Below the pieces are notes generated by a model, which saw nothing but the letters and a program-made list of their open reading frames with translations, had not been told where the DNA came from and searched no databases. A stretch of 64,000 bases of DNA from Aliiroseovarius sp. S1123 (GTDB lineage: Bacteria > Pseudomonadota > Alphaproteobacteria > Rhodobacterales > Rhodobacteraceae), in NCBI RefSeq assembly GCF_023015885.1, contig NZ_JALKBE010000003.1, positions 124,001-188,000 on the forward strand, given 5' to 3'. Made by a program: the position numbers and the translations under genes. Of this stretch, positions 35,913-44,959 are shown one piece after another (within the stretch, counting starts at the first letter, position 1; each line of letters begins with the position of its first letter).

Positions 35913-36514
35913 TGTGTCACCGTTGGCGGCAATCTGATCTGATCGATGATTTGCCGCTTCTGGCTATTGCTGATCCCAGCAGAGTAGAGCCGATACGTGA
36001 GCTTGTTCCCAGAACGACTGGACTGATGCCCAACCAAGGACGCCGTAAAGTGTTCAGGAACACCCGTGCGCTCACACTGGGTGATGAACCACTTACGCGT
36101 TGAGTGGAACACCAATCCCGGGCGATCGAGACCCAGCTTCACCCGCATCTTCGCGAACTGCTTTGTCACGCGATCAACTGTAATACCGGGAAAGAGAGGT
36201 CCCTCCTTTGGAAGGTAGGGTAGCACGTCGTGCTGAATCACATCATGCACTGGCACGTCCCGCTCAGCTGTCTTGGTCTTCAGGGATCTCAGTGCGTTGG
36301 ACCTGATCCGGTAGAAGCTCCCCAGATTGCCCTTGTTCGCGAGATCCTCCGCCAGAAGCCCACAGACTTCCCCAGAGCGCATCCCTGACAACAACGCGAT
36401 GCGTAGGATACAGTCAACCCAATGGTGACGACAGGCAACAGTTTTCGTTCGCCCAAAACTGACATGTTTCGGTTCGATTTTGACGAAAGCGGTCCCATAA
36501 GTGGTCCCGAGCAC
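35909..36514 (-). pseudogene. Truncated tyrosine recombinase (phage-type integrase), catalytic domain only
   Basis: The catalytic residues are all present: Arg in LLSGMRSGEVCGL, Lys in LKTKTAERDVPV, His and Arg in HSTRKWFIT, His in LVGHQSSRSG, and the nucleophile Tyr in RLYSAG. The arm-binding and core-binding domains, about 200 residues in full-length relatives, are missing because the recognisable part begins only near 36430. The reading frame runs on into the tRNA gene, so no proper start exists; a GTG at 36514 is the only candidate and lacks a ribosome site. I infer a deletion between the tRNA and the catalytic domain. Confidence 0.8.
36488..36507. repeat. Right subterminal repeat AGCGGTCC-N4-AGTGGTCC
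   Basis: Same two words, same spacing and same orientation as at 34470-34489, lying 58 bp inside the right att core. It falls within the upstream end of the recombinase frame. Confidence 0.6.
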
Positions 36515-36565
36515 AATGCTAAAGCGCTGTTTTCGTTTAACTTCATCGAGATAGCAGGGGGGAAA

Positions 36566-36581
36566 TGGTGCCCAGAAGAGG
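36566..36581. repeat. Proximal att core (inside tRNA-Leu 3' end)
   Basis: TGGTGCCCAGAAGAGG, identical to 34395-34410. It covers CCA, the acceptor strand and the start of the T arm on the opposite strand, a frequent target for tyrosine recombinases. Confidence 0.85.
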
Positions 36582-36652
36582 ACTCGAACCTCCACGTCCA
36601 TACGGACACTAGCACCTGAAGCTAGCGCGTCTACCAATTCCGCCATCTGGGC
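36566..36652 (-). tRNA. tRNA-Leu (anticodon CAG)
   Basis: An 87-base gene on the minus strand. The acceptor arm GCCCAGA pairs with TCTGGGC, then A and encoded CCA. The anticodon stem-loop is CTAGC-TTCAGGT-GCTAG with anticodon CAG. A long variable arm (GTGTCCGTATGGACGT region) marks class II tRNA-Leu. The T arm GGAGGTTCGAGTCCTC is intact. The 3' end doubles as the att core of the adjoining element, and the gene remains whole after integration. Confidence 0.95.
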
Positions 36653-36792
36653 ACGGGTTGGTGAAGGGGGATTTAGTGTGACCGGTGGAGAGTGTCAACA
36701 GCATTTCTTTGCTTTTCTGCGATTCCGTTTGCGCCTTGCCGAAACGCGCTTTGAAAGCTATGCAAAAGCCAAGGAATTCAAGGAGAGCTTCC

Positions 36793-37779
36793 ATGTCCAA
36801 GCTGGTCACGATTTATGGCGGTTCGGGTTTTGTCGGGCGCTATATCGCCCGCCGCATGGCTAAGCAGGGCTGGCGCGTCCGCGTTGCCGTGCGCCGTCCG
36901 AACGAAGCGCTGTTCGTAAAACCCTATGGTGCCGTCGGTCAGGTCGAGCCGATCCTGTGCAACATCCGCGATGACAACTCGGTCCGCGCCGCGATGCAAG
37001 GTGCAGATGCAGTTGTGAACTGCGTGGGTGTCCTGAACTCGATCGGGAAGAACAGCTTTGACGCGGTACACCATGACGGCGCAGGCCGCGTGGCCCGGAT
37101 CGCAAGCGAAGAAGGCGTAGGCCAGTTGGTTCAACTGTCGGCCATCGGCGCGAATGCAGACAGCGACAGCGAATACGCCCGCACCAAGGCGCAAGGCGAA
37201 GCAGACGTTCAAGCCGCCTTCCCCGGCGCAGTGATCCTGCGCCCCTCAGTCATCTTCGGAACCGACGACCAGTTCTTCAATCGTTTCGCCAACATGACCC
37301 GCTTTGGGCCGGTCCTGCCAATCACCGGCGGCAACACCAAGTTCCAGCCGGTTCACGTGGACGACGTGGCCAAAGCTGCCGAGATGGCCGCTCTGGGTCA
37401 GGTCGAAGCGGGCATCTACGAACTGGGCGGCCCCGATGTGGAAACCCTGCGCGAGTCGATTGACCGGATGCTTGAAGTGACTCAGCGTCGTCGCCTTGTT
37501 CTGAACCTGCCCTTCGGCATTGCGCGCCTTCAGGCCGGGATCTTTGACTTGATCCAGTGGATCTCGGGCGGGCTGATTGCCGCGCCGCTGACCCGCGATC
37601 AGGTGACCAGCCTTGGCTATGACAACGTGGTTGCAGAAGACGCCAAGGGCTTTGCTGATCTGGGCATCACCCCGCGCGCCATGGCCGCGATCCTGCCGGA
37701 CTATCTGTGGCGCTTCCGCGCGGGCGGGCAATATGCCGCCATCCAGAGCTCGGCCAAGAACCTGCGCACCGACGGCTAA
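36793..37779 (+). CDS. NAD-dependent epimerase-like protein (complex I NDUFA9 family)
   Basis: Extended short-chain dehydrogenase fold of 328 residues. The N-terminal dinucleotide motif is VTIYGGSGFVGRYIARRMAK, here GGSGFVG. NCVGVLNSIGKNSF and YARTKAQGEADVQ follow. The overall pattern matches the atypical SDR group that includes mitochondrial NDUFA9, which stabilises complex I. The expected catalytic Tyr-xxx-Lys becomes Tyr-Ala-Arg-Thr-Lys, keeping Tyr and Lys at other spacing, so enzymatic activity is uncertain. The start at 36793 has AAGGAGAG upstream; the frame is open from 36685 without conservation. It lies 140 bp from tRNA-Leu and is followed by a terminator. Confidence 0.82.
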   Translation: MSKLVTIYGGSGFVGRYIARRMAKQGWRVRVAVRRPNEALFVKPYGAVGQVEPILCNIRDDNSVRAAMQGADAVVNCVGVLNSIGKNSFDAVHHDGAGRVARIASEEGVGQLVQLSAIGANADSDSEYARTKAQGEADVQAAFPGAVILRPSVIFGTDDQFFNRFANMTRFGPVLPITGGNTKFQPVHVDDVAKAAEMAALGQVEAGIYELGGPDVETLRESIDRMLEVTQRRRLVLNLPFGIARLQAGIFDLIQWISGGLIAAPLTRDQVTSLGYDNVVAEDAKGFADLGITPRAMAAILPDYLWRFRAGGQYAAIQSSAKNLRTDG

Positions 37780-37804
37780 GCCGACGGTTCATCAGTTAGG
37801 AAAG

Positions 37805-37828
37805 GGCGCGGTCTTCCGCGCCTTTTTT
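37805..37828 (+). terminator. Rho-independent terminator after the NDUFA9-like gene
   Basis: GGCGCGG (37805-37811) pairs with CCGCGCC (37816-37822) around loop TCTT, followed by six T. It lies between convergent genes, 26 bp after the stop; on the other strand AAA precedes it, so weak bidirectional use is possible. Confidence 0.92.
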
Positions 37829-37830
37829 CG

Positions 37831-38634
37831 TTAGAGATAGGCAATGCCCAGCAACACCACGCCCAGCGCGATGCGGTAGATCACGTAAGGCGTGAAGCTG
37901 ACCGAGCGCAGCAGCCGCATCATCAGGCTGAGCGCCAGAAGCGCCGCGACGAAGGAAAACACCGCCGCGATGGCGCCGTCGCGGGCCACCTGCGCATCTG
38001 CTGTGGCCGCAACCTCGACCCCCAGCAATACACCCGAGGCGATGATCGTTGGGATCGACATCAGCATCGCCAGTTTCGCGCCGTCTGACCGCTCGTACCC
38101 CAACGCCCGCGCACCCGAGATCGTGGCCCCGGACCGCGACGTGCCGGGGATCAGTGCAAGCGCCTGCCACAGACCCATGATGACGGCGTCCCGCAAGCTC
38201 CAATCATCCGCATTTTTCTGAACGCTGCCCTTTTGATCAACCCAATATAGCACCAGACCAAACAGGATCATCGTCCAGGCGATGACCTTGATCGACCGCA
38301 TCTGATCGCTCAGCCCGGTTACTTTGAAAACGAGCCCAAGGAGCACGGCCGGGATCGTCGCAATCAGCAACAGGAAGGCCAACTTCGCACCCGGCGTATC
38401 AATCCGCCCCGTCAGCATCCGCGGGATACCGGCCAAACCGATCTGCACATCGCGCCAGAAATACAGCATCACCGCGCCCAGAGTGCCAACATGCACCGCC
38501 ACATCGATCGCCAAACCCTGATCCGGCAGCCCGGTCAGATGGGGCACCAAAACCAGATGGCCCGAGGACGAAACCGGCAAAAACTCGGTGATTCCCTGTA
38601 TGATGGCGACCAGAAGAATATGGGCAAGCGACAT
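37831..38634 (-). CDS. uppP: Undecaprenyl-diphosphatase UppP (BacA)
   Basis: Integral membrane phosphatase that recycles undecaprenyl pyrophosphate for cell-wall synthesis and confers bacitracin tolerance. Both family motifs are present: QGITEFLPVSSSGHLVLV near the N-terminus and LIPGTSRSGATISGARALG in the second half, with the catalytic Glu, Ser and Arg residues. Length is 267 residues from the Met at 38634, preceded by AAGGA; the upstream TTG extension is unlikely. It converges with the NDUFA9-like gene across the terminator, and is divergent from gltD across 244 bp in which I saw no gene. Confidence 0.95.
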   Translation of the reverse strand: MSLAHILLVAIIQGITEFLPVSSSGHLVLVPHLTGLPDQGLAIDVAVHVGTLGAVMLYFWRDVQIGLAGIPRMLTGRIDTPGAKLAFLLLIATIPAVLLGLVFKVTGLSDQMRSIKVIAWTMILFGLVLYWVDQKGSVQKNADDWSLRDAVIMGLWQALALIPGTSRSGATISGARALGYERSDGAKLAMLMSIPTIIASGVLLGVEVAATADAQVARDGAIAAVFSFVAALLALSLMMRLLRSVSFTPYVIYRIALGVVLLGIAYL

Positions 38635-38878
38635 GCGCGGATCCTTGAAAACAAAGCTGTGCGGCAAGCTAAAGCAGCGGTCCGGAAAGGGAAGAGGCTT
38701 TATAGGTATGCATTGCTGTCCTAATTTTTGTCGCCACGACTAAGATTTAGCCTGCTTCGCACTATATTTTCGCATTTAGGTAAGTATTACTGCCTTTTCA
38801 TTTCCAGCGAGTCCCCTTAAAAGCCAAACTCCAAGCCAAGAGTCTGCCCGAAAACGGGCCAGCCGAGGGAGAGCCAGG

Positions 38879-40312
38879 ATGGCAAAGCAGCCTATGTTGA
38901 AATTCGTGTCGGTCGATCGGGACATGCCCGAAAAGCGCGCCGCCGAAACCCGTAAAGAAGACTTCAACGAGATCTACGCCGAGTTCGCCGCGCAGAAGGC
39001 GGCCGAGCAGGCCAGCCGCTGTAGCCAGTGCGGCGTACCTTATTGTCAGTCGCATTGCCCGCTGCACAACAACATCCCCGACTGGCTACGCATGACCGCC
39101 ACTGGCCGCCTGAAGGAAGCCTATGCCCTCAGCCAGGCCACCAACACCTTCCCGGAAATCTGCGGCCGCATCTGCCCGCAGGACCGTCTGTGCGAAGGCA
39201 ACTGCGTGATCGAACAGTCGGGCCACGGCACCGTGACCATCGGCGCGGTCGAGAAATACATCACCGACACCGCCTGGGAAAATGGCTGGGTCGAAGACAT
39301 TACCCCTGTTGCTAACCGCTCGGAAAAAGTGGCCATCATCGGCGCTGGCCCCGGTGGTCTAGCCGCCGCTGACGTTCTGGTGCGTGCTGGTGTGAAAGTC
39401 ACCGTCTATGACCGCCACGACCGCGCTGGCGGGTTGCTGACCTACGGCATCCCCGGCTTCAAGCTGGAAAAAGACGTGGTCATGCGCCGCGTGAAGCTGC
39501 TGGAAGATGCGGGCGTCGAGTTCGTTCTGAACTGCAATGTCGGCGAAGACATCACCTTCCAAGACATCCGCGCCCAGAACGACGCCGTTCTGCTGGCCAC
39601 CGGCGTCTACAAAGGCCGTGACCTGTCGGGTCCGGGTGCTGGTGCTGACGGTATCGTTCCCGCGCTGGACTATCTGACCTGCTCGAACAAGCTGAGCTTT
39701 GGCGACACCGTGCCGGAATATGAAAGTGGCGAACTGAATGCCGAGGGCAAGAACATTGTCGTCATCGGCGGCGGTGACACCGCGATGGACTGTGTCCGTA
39801 CCGCGATCCGTCAGGGCGCCAAGTCGGTGAAATGTCTGTACCGCCGCGACCGCGCCAACATGCCGGGTTCGCAGCGCGAAACGCAGAACGCCGAAGAGGA
39901 AGGCGTGGAATTCGTCTGGCTGTCGGCCCCCAAGGGCTTTACCGGCAATCCTGTGAACGGCGTGATCGTGCAGAAGATGCGCCTTGGCGCGCCCGATGCC
40001 TCGGGCCGTCGCAGCCCGGAAGTGATCGAAGGCTCGGACTATACCGAAGACGCCGATCTGGTCATCAAGGCACTGGGCTTCGAACCCGAAGATCTGCCGA
40101 CCCTCTGGGGCGAACAGGATCTGCCCGTGACTCGCTGGGGCACCGTGAAAGCCTCTTTTGGCACCCACAAGACCGACCTGGACGGTGTTTGGGCCGTCGG
40201 TGACATCGTGCGCGGTGCATCTCTGGTGGTCTGGGCCATCCGTGACGGTCGTGAAGCAGGCGCCAACATTCTGGACAGCCTGAACGCATCCGCCGCTGTC
40301 GCTGCTGAGTAA
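38879..40312 (+). CDS. gltD: Glutamate synthase (NADPH) small subunit
   Basis: Flavoprotein that passes electrons from NADPH to the large subunit. The N-terminal 4Fe-4S region has CSQCGVPYCQSHCPLHNN and ICGRICPQDRLCEGNC. The FAD site is VAIIGAGPGGLAAADVLVRA and the NADPH site is IVVIGGGDTAMDCVRTAIRQ. The C-terminal VWAVGDIVRGASLVVWAI is the second FAD contact. Length is 477 residues. The ribosome site is GAGGGAG. The 244-bp promoter region contains a short GCCCG-AAAA-CGGGC hairpin just ahead of the ribosome site. It is followed by gltB after 58 bp. Confidence 0.96.
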   Translation: MAKQPMLKFVSVDRDMPEKRAAETRKEDFNEIYAEFAAQKAAEQASRCSQCGVPYCQSHCPLHNNIPDWLRMTATGRLKEAYALSQATNTFPEICGRICPQDRLCEGNCVIEQSGHGTVTIGAVEKYITDTAWENGWVEDITPVANRSEKVAIIGAGPGGLAAADVLVRAGVKVTVYDRHDRAGGLLTYGIPGFKLEKDVVMRRVKLLEDAGVEFVLNCNVGEDITFQDIRAQNDAVLLATGVYKGRDLSGPGAGADGIVPALDYLTCSNKLSFGDTVPEYESGELNAEGKNIVVIGGGDTAMDCVRTAIRQGAKSVKCLYRRDRANMPGSQRETQNAEEEGVEFVWLSAPKGFTGNPVNGVIVQKMRLGAPDASGRRSPEVIEGSDYTEDADLVIKALGFEPEDLPTLWGEQDLPVTRWGTVKASFGTHKTDLDGVWAVGDIVRGASLVVWAIRDGREAGANILDSLNASAAVAAE

Positions 40313-40370
40313 TCAAATTCAAGGGCCTGCAGGGCATCACCGCCCGCGCCCATCCGCAAGGAGAACCGAA

Positions 40371-43300
40371 ATGACGAAATACGATGAAAACTGGGTCCGC
40401 CGCGAGGAAGCCAAGCGCGCCTTTATGAACGAGCACAGCCTCTATCGCGAAGAAGACGAGCACAGCTCGTGCGGTGTGGGCCTTGTGGTTGCCGTGGACG
40501 GCAAACCAACACGCAAAGTGGTCGAGGCCGGCATCGATGCGCTGAAAGCCATTTGGCACCGCGGTGCTGTTGACGCTGACGGGAAGACCGGCGACGGCGC
40601 GGGCATCCACGTGCAGATCCCGGTTCCGTTCTTCTATGACCAGATCCGTCGCACGGGCCACGAGCCGCGTCAGGACCAGCTGATCGCGGTTGGTCAGGTC
40701 TTCCTGCCCCGCACCGATTTCGGCGCGCAGGAAACCTGCCGGACGATCGTGGAAACCGAAGTCCTGAAAATGGGCTATCACATCTATGGCTGGCGCCACG
40801 TGCCGGTCGACATTGACTGTCTGGGTGACAAGGCCAACGCCACACGCCCTGAAATCGAGCAGATCCTGATCTCGAACTCGAAAGGCGTCGATGAAGAGCA
40901 GTTTGAGCGCGAGCTTTACGTAATCCGTCGCCGGATCGAAAAAGCCGCCAACGCAGCCCAGATCAGCGGCCTGTATATCGCGTCGCTGTCCTGCCGCTCG
41001 ATCATCTATAAAGGCATGATGCTGGCCGAACAGGTTGCGGTCTTCTATCCCGACCTGATGGACGAACGCTTTAAGTCGACCTTCGCGATCTATCACCAGC
41101 GTTACTCGACCAACACGTTCCCGCAGTGGTGGCTGGCGCAGCCCTTCCGCATGCTGGCCCATAACGGCGAAATCAACACGTTGAAGGGCAACCTGAACTG
41201 GATGAAATCGCACGAGATCCGCATGGCGTCGGACGTGTTCGGAGATCTGGCAGAAGACATCAAACCCATCGTGCCGGGCGGGTCGTCGGACTCGGCTGCG
41301 CTGGACGCGGTGTTCGAGGTGATGGTGCGCGCTGGACGCTCGGCCCCGATGGCAAAAACCATTCTGGTGCCGGAAAGCTGGTCCAAGCAAGCCATCGACC
41401 TGCCGCAGGCGTGGAAGGACATGTATTCCTACTGCAACTCGGTTATGGAACCGTGGGACGGCCCCGCCGCCTTGGCCATGACCGATGGTCGCTGGGTCTG
41501 TGCCGGTCTTGACCGCAACGGCCTGCGCCCGATGCGCTATGTCGTGACCGGCGACGGCCTTGTCATCGCAGGTTCGGAAGCGGGCATGGTTCCGACCGAC
41601 GAAGCCACGGTTGTGGAAAAAGGCGCACTTGGTCCGGGTCAGCTGCTGGCCGTGGATACCAAGGACGGCAAGCTGTACCACGACGTTGAAATCAAAGACA
41701 AATTGGCTGCGGCCCAGCCCTTCGGGGAATGGGTTGGCAAGATCAACGACATGGAAGAAAGCCTGTCGCAGATCGAAGAAAAGCCGCTGTTCCAAGGCGA
41801 TGAACTGCGTCGCCGTCAGGTGGCTGCCGGTTACACGCTGGAAGAGCTGGAGCAGATTCTGGCCCCGATGGCTGAAGACGGCAAGGAAACGCTGGCCTCG
41901 ATGGGCGATGACACCCCGTCGGCTGTTCTGTCGAACAAGTACCGCCCGCTCAGCCACTTCTTCCGCCAGAACTTCAGCCAGGTGACGAACCCGCCGATCG
42001 ACAGTCTGCGTGAATACCGCGTGATGTCGCTGAAGACGCGTTTCGGCAACCTGAAGAACGTGCTGGATGAAAGTGGCGCACAGACGGAAATCGTCGTGCT
42101 GGAAAGCCCCTTTGTTGGCAACGAGCAATTCGTGAAGCTGACCGAGGCATTCAACTCGCCCATGACCGAGATCGACTGTACCTTCCCGGCAGGCGGCGAT
42201 GAAAGCGCGCTGCGTATTGCGCTGGAAGACATCCGCGCCCAAGCGGAAGAGGCCGTGCGCTCGGGTGCTGGTCACCTTGTTCTGACCGATCAGGCGCAGG
42301 GCGGAGACCGCGTGGCGATGCCGATGATCCTAGCAACCTCGGCTGTGCACAGCTGGCTGGTCAAGAAAGGTCTGCGGACGTTTACATCGCTGAACGTACG
42401 CTCGGCCGAATGTATTGACCCGCATTACTTCGCGGTTCTGGTGGGCTGTGGTGCGACCACTGTTAACGCCTATCTGGCCGAGGATTCTCTGGCCGATCGT
42501 ATCGAACGTGGCCTCTTGGATTGCTCGTTGACCGAAGCTGTCAGCCGTTACCGCGAAGCCATCGACCAAGGTCTGCTGAAGATCATGGCGAAGATGGGTA
42601 TCTCGGTCATTTCGTCCTATCGCGGCGGCCTGAACTTCGAGGCCGTCGGCCTGTCGCGTGCGATGGTTGCGGAATACTTCCCCGGCATGACCTCGCGCAT
42701 TTCGGGCATCGGTGTCAGCGGCATTCAGAAGAAACTGGTGGCGATCCACGCAGCCGGTTTTGGCGGTGGCGACAAAGTTCTGCCCGTTGGTGGTTTCTAC
42801 AAGGCGCGCCGCTCGGGCGAGACGCACGCCTGGGAAGCCCAGACCATGCACCTGCTGCAATCGGCTTGCGACCGCGCCTCGTTCGAGATGTGGAAGCAGT
42901 ATTCCGCACGTATGCGGGCGAACCCGCCGATCCATCTGCGTGACCTGTTGGACATCAAACCGATGGGCAAGCCGGTTCCGATCGAGGAAGTGGAAAGCAT
43001 CAACGCGATCCGCAAGCGCTTCGTGACGCCGGGTATGTCGCTGGGGGCGCTGTCGCCCGAGGCACACAAAACCCTGAACGTCGCGATGAACCGCATCGGT
43101 GCCAAGTCGGATTCGGGTGAGGGCGGTGAAGATCCCGCACACTTCCACCCGGAACCCAACGGCGATAACCCGTCAGCCAAGATCAAGCAGGTGGCATCGG
43201 GCCGTTTCGGTGTGACCGCCGAATACCTGAACCAGTGTGAAGAGCTTGAGATCAAAGTCGCTCAGGGTGCCAAGCCCGGCGAAGGTGGTCAGCTGCCCGG

Positions 43301-44909
43301 CATGAAGGTCACCGACCTGATTGCGCGCCTGCGCCACTCGACCAAAGGCGTGACGCTGATCTCGCCGCCGCCGCACCACGATATCTACTCGATCGAGGAT
43401 CTGGCCCAGCTGATCTATGACCTGAAGCAGATCAACCCGCGCTGTAAGGTGACGGTGAAGCTGGTTGCATCGTCCGGTGTTGGTACGATTGCGGCTGGTG
43501 TTGCGAAAGCGAAAGCCGACGTGATCCTGATCTCGGGCCACAATGGCGGCACGGGCGCATCGCCTGCGACCTCGATCAAGTTCGCCGGTCTGCCGTGGGA
43601 AATGGGTCTGACCGAGGCACACCAAGTGCTGGCGATGAACAACCTGCGCGACCGTATTACGCTGCGAACCGATGGTGGTCTGCGCACCGGTCGTGACATC
43701 GTCATGGCCGCGATGATGGGCGCCGAGGAATACGGCATCGGCACCGCCGCGCTGATCGCGATGGGCTGTATCATGGTCCGCCAGTGTCAGTCGAACACCT
43801 GCCCCGTTGGCGTCTGTACGCAGGACGAAGAACTGCGCGGCAAGTTCACCGGCAATGCCGACAAGGTTGTGAACCTGATCACCTTCTACGCTCAGGAAGT
43901 CCGCGAAATCCTGGCCGAGCTGGGCGCGCGTTCGCTGGACGACGTGATTGGCCGCGCTGATCTGCTGTCGCAGGTTTCGCGTGGGTCGGCGCATCTGGAC
44001 GACCTCGACCTGAACCCGCTTCTGCTGGTGGTCGATGGTGCGGACAAGATCGTCTACAACCGCGACCGTGATCGCAATGCCGTGCCAGACACGCTGGACG
44101 CCGAGATCGTGCGCGATGCGCAGCGCTTCTTGGAAGATGGCGAGAAGATGCAACTGTCCTACACGGTGCAGAACACGCACCGCACGGTCGGCACGCGGAT
44201 TTCCTCGCACATCGTCAAGCGCTTCGGCATGCGCAACTCGTTGCAGCCCGATCACCTGACGGTGAAGCTGCAAGGCTCGGCCGGTCAGTCGCTGGGTGCC
44301 TTCGCGGCCCCCGGTCTGAAGATCGAAGTGTCGGGCGACGCGAACGACTATGTGGCCAAAGGGATTTCCGGCGGCACCGTGGTTGTGCGTCCGCCGCTGG
44401 TCAGCCCGCTGGTTGCATCCGACAACACGATCATCGGCAACACGGTTCTGTACGGTGCGACCGACGGCTACCTGTTCGCAGCAGGCCGCGCGGGCGAGCG
44501 TTTCGCGGTGCGGAACTCGGGCGCGAAAGTGGTGATCGAGGGCTGTGGCTCGAACGGGTGCGAGTACATGACCGGCGGTGTCGCCGTGATCTTGGGCTCG
44601 ATCGGTTCGAACTTCGGGGCTGGCATGACGGGCGGTATGGCGTACCTGTACGATCCCGACGGCGAGGCGCAGGACCATATGAACATGGAAAGCCTTGTGA
44701 CCTGCCCCGTTGCAGTTGATCACTGGGAAGCCCAACTGAAAGGCCTGATCGAACGCCATGTCGAGGAAACCCGCAGTCAGAAGGCCACGGAAATCCTGCG
44801 TCACTGGGACAGCGAGAAGGCCAACTTCCTGCAGATCTGCCCGAAAGAGATGCTGAACAAGCTGCCCGCGCCCTTGTCGCTGGAAGCAGACGCAATTCCC
44901 GCCGAGTAA
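40371..44909 (+). CDS. gltB: Glutamate synthase (NADPH) large subunit
   Basis: Converts 2-oxoglutarate and glutamine to two glutamate. Residues about 34-430 are the class II glutamine amidotransferase domain. Cys34 in HSSCGVGLVV should become N-terminal after propeptide cleavage. The central domain, the FMN/TIM-barrel domain (VILISGHNGGTGASPATSIK) and the 3Fe-4S cluster CIMVRQCQSNTCPVGVC follow. The C-terminal beta-helix GXGXG domain has GCGSNGCEYMTGGVAVILG. Length of 1512 residues is standard. The ribosome site is AAGGAGAA. A terminator follows 22 bp after the stop. The order D-B is the reverse of E. coli B-D. Confidence 0.97.
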   Translation: MTKYDENWVRREEAKRAFMNEHSLYREEDEHSSCGVGLVVAVDGKPTRKVVEAGIDALKAIWHRGAVDADGKTGDGAGIHVQIPVPFFYDQIRRTGHEPRQDQLIAVGQVFLPRTDFGAQETCRTIVETEVLKMGYHIYGWRHVPVDIDCLGDKANATRPEIEQILISNSKGVDEEQFERELYVIRRRIEKAANAAQISGLYIASLSCRSIIYKGMMLAEQVAVFYPDLMDERFKSTFAIYHQRYSTNTFPQWWLAQPFRMLAHNGEINTLKGNLNWMKSHEIRMASDVFGDLAEDIKPIVPGGSSDSAALDAVFEVMVRAGRSAPMAKTILVPESWSKQAIDLPQAWKDMYSYCNSVMEPWDGPAALAMTDGRWVCAGLDRNGLRPMRYVVTGDGLVIAGSEAGMVPTDEATVVEKGALGPGQLLAVDTKDGKLYHDVEIKDKLAAAQPFGEWVGKINDMEESLSQIEEKPLFQGDELRRRQVAAGYTLEELEQILAPMAEDGKETLASMGDDTPSAVLSNKYRPLSHFFRQNFSQVTNPPIDSLREYRVMSLKTRFGNLKNVLDESGAQTEIVVLESPFVGNEQFVKLTEAFNSPMTEIDCTFPAGGDESALRIALEDIRAQAEEAVRSGAGHLVLTDQAQGGDRVAMPMILATSAVHSWLVKKGLRTFTSLNVRSAECIDPHYFAVLVGCGATTVNAYLAEDSLADRIERGLLDCSLTEAVSRYREAIDQGLLKIMAKMGISVISSYRGGLNFEAVGLSRAMVAEYFPGMTSRISGIGVSGIQKKLVAIHAAGFGGGDKVLPVGGFYKARRSGETHAWEAQTMHLLQSACDRASFEMWKQYSARMRANPPIHLRDLLDIKPMGKPVPIEEVESINAIRKRFVTPGMSLGALSPEAHKTLNVAMNRIGAKSDSGEGGEDPAHFHPEPNGDNPSAKIKQVASGRFGVTAEYLNQCEELEIKVAQGAKPGEGGQLPGMKVTDLIARLRHSTKGVTLISPPPHHDIYSIEDLAQLIYDLKQINPRCKVTVKLVASSGVGTIAAGVAKAKADVILISGHNGGTGASPATSIKFAGLPWEMGLTEAHQVLAMNNLRDRITLRTDGGLRTGRDIVMAAMMGAEEYGIGTAALIAMGCIMVRQCQSNTCPVGVCTQDEELRGKFTGNADKVVNLITFYAQEVREILAELGARSLDDVIGRADLLSQVSRGSAHLDDLDLNPLLLVVDGADKIVYNRDRDRNAVPDTLDAEIVRDAQRFLEDGEKMQLSYTVQNTHRTVGTRISSHIVKRFGMRNSLQPDHLTVKLQGSAGQSLGAFAAPGLKIEVSGDANDYVAKGISGGTVVVRPPLVSPLVASDNTIIGNTVLYGATDGYLFAAGRAGERFAVRNSGAKVVIEGCGSNGCEYMTGGVAVILGSIGSNFGAGMTGGMAYLYDPDGEAQDHMNMESLVTCPVAVDHWEAQLKGLIERHVEETRSQKATEILRHWDSEKANFLQICPKEMLNKLPAPLSLEADAIPAE

Positions 44910-44931
44910 CTTCGGCGCAGCAGACACACAC

Positions 44932-44958
44932 AGGGCGGCCTACGGGCCGCCCTTTTTT
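44932..44958 (+). terminator. Rho-independent terminator after gltB
   Basis: AGGGCGGCC (44932-44940) and GGCCGCCCT (44945-44953) form a perfect 9-bp stem with loop TACG, followed by five T. It sits one base before the stop of the convergent hypothetical gene. Confidence 0.93.
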
Positions 44959-44959
44959 G

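Larger units (their letters stand above)
34395..36581. mobile_element. Small integrative element or remnant in tRNA-Leu(CAG)
   Basis: A 2.2-kb segment bounded by a 16-bp direct repeat, TGGTGCCCAGAAGAGG, at 34395-34410 and 36566-36581. The right copy is the 3' end of the intact tRNA-Leu gene, the usual target of tyrosine recombinases. The element holds a recombinase fragment next to the tRNA, a coupled 61-residue gene, and a convergent gene for a multi-span membrane protein. The membrane protein gene is visibly AT-richer than its neighbours. A second repeat pair lies about 60 bp inside each core. The truncated recombinase suggests it can no longer move unaided. Confidence 0.85.

Noticed and set aside
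36566-36646. Open frame through tRNA-Leu reading MAELVDALASG and on into the recombinase
   Set aside because: This peptide is the translation of the tRNA gene itself and is a common false N-terminus; the recombinase homology begins only near 36430.
40065-42275. 736-codon open frame on the minus strand opposite gltB
   Set aside because: It is a codon-bias shadow of gltB; the plus strand encodes a complete, recognisable glutamate synthase large subunit with intact motifs.
43173-44927. 584-codon open frame opposite the end of gltB
   Set aside because: Low-complexity, Arg/His-rich translation typical of an antisense shadow in GC-rich genes; no domain seen.
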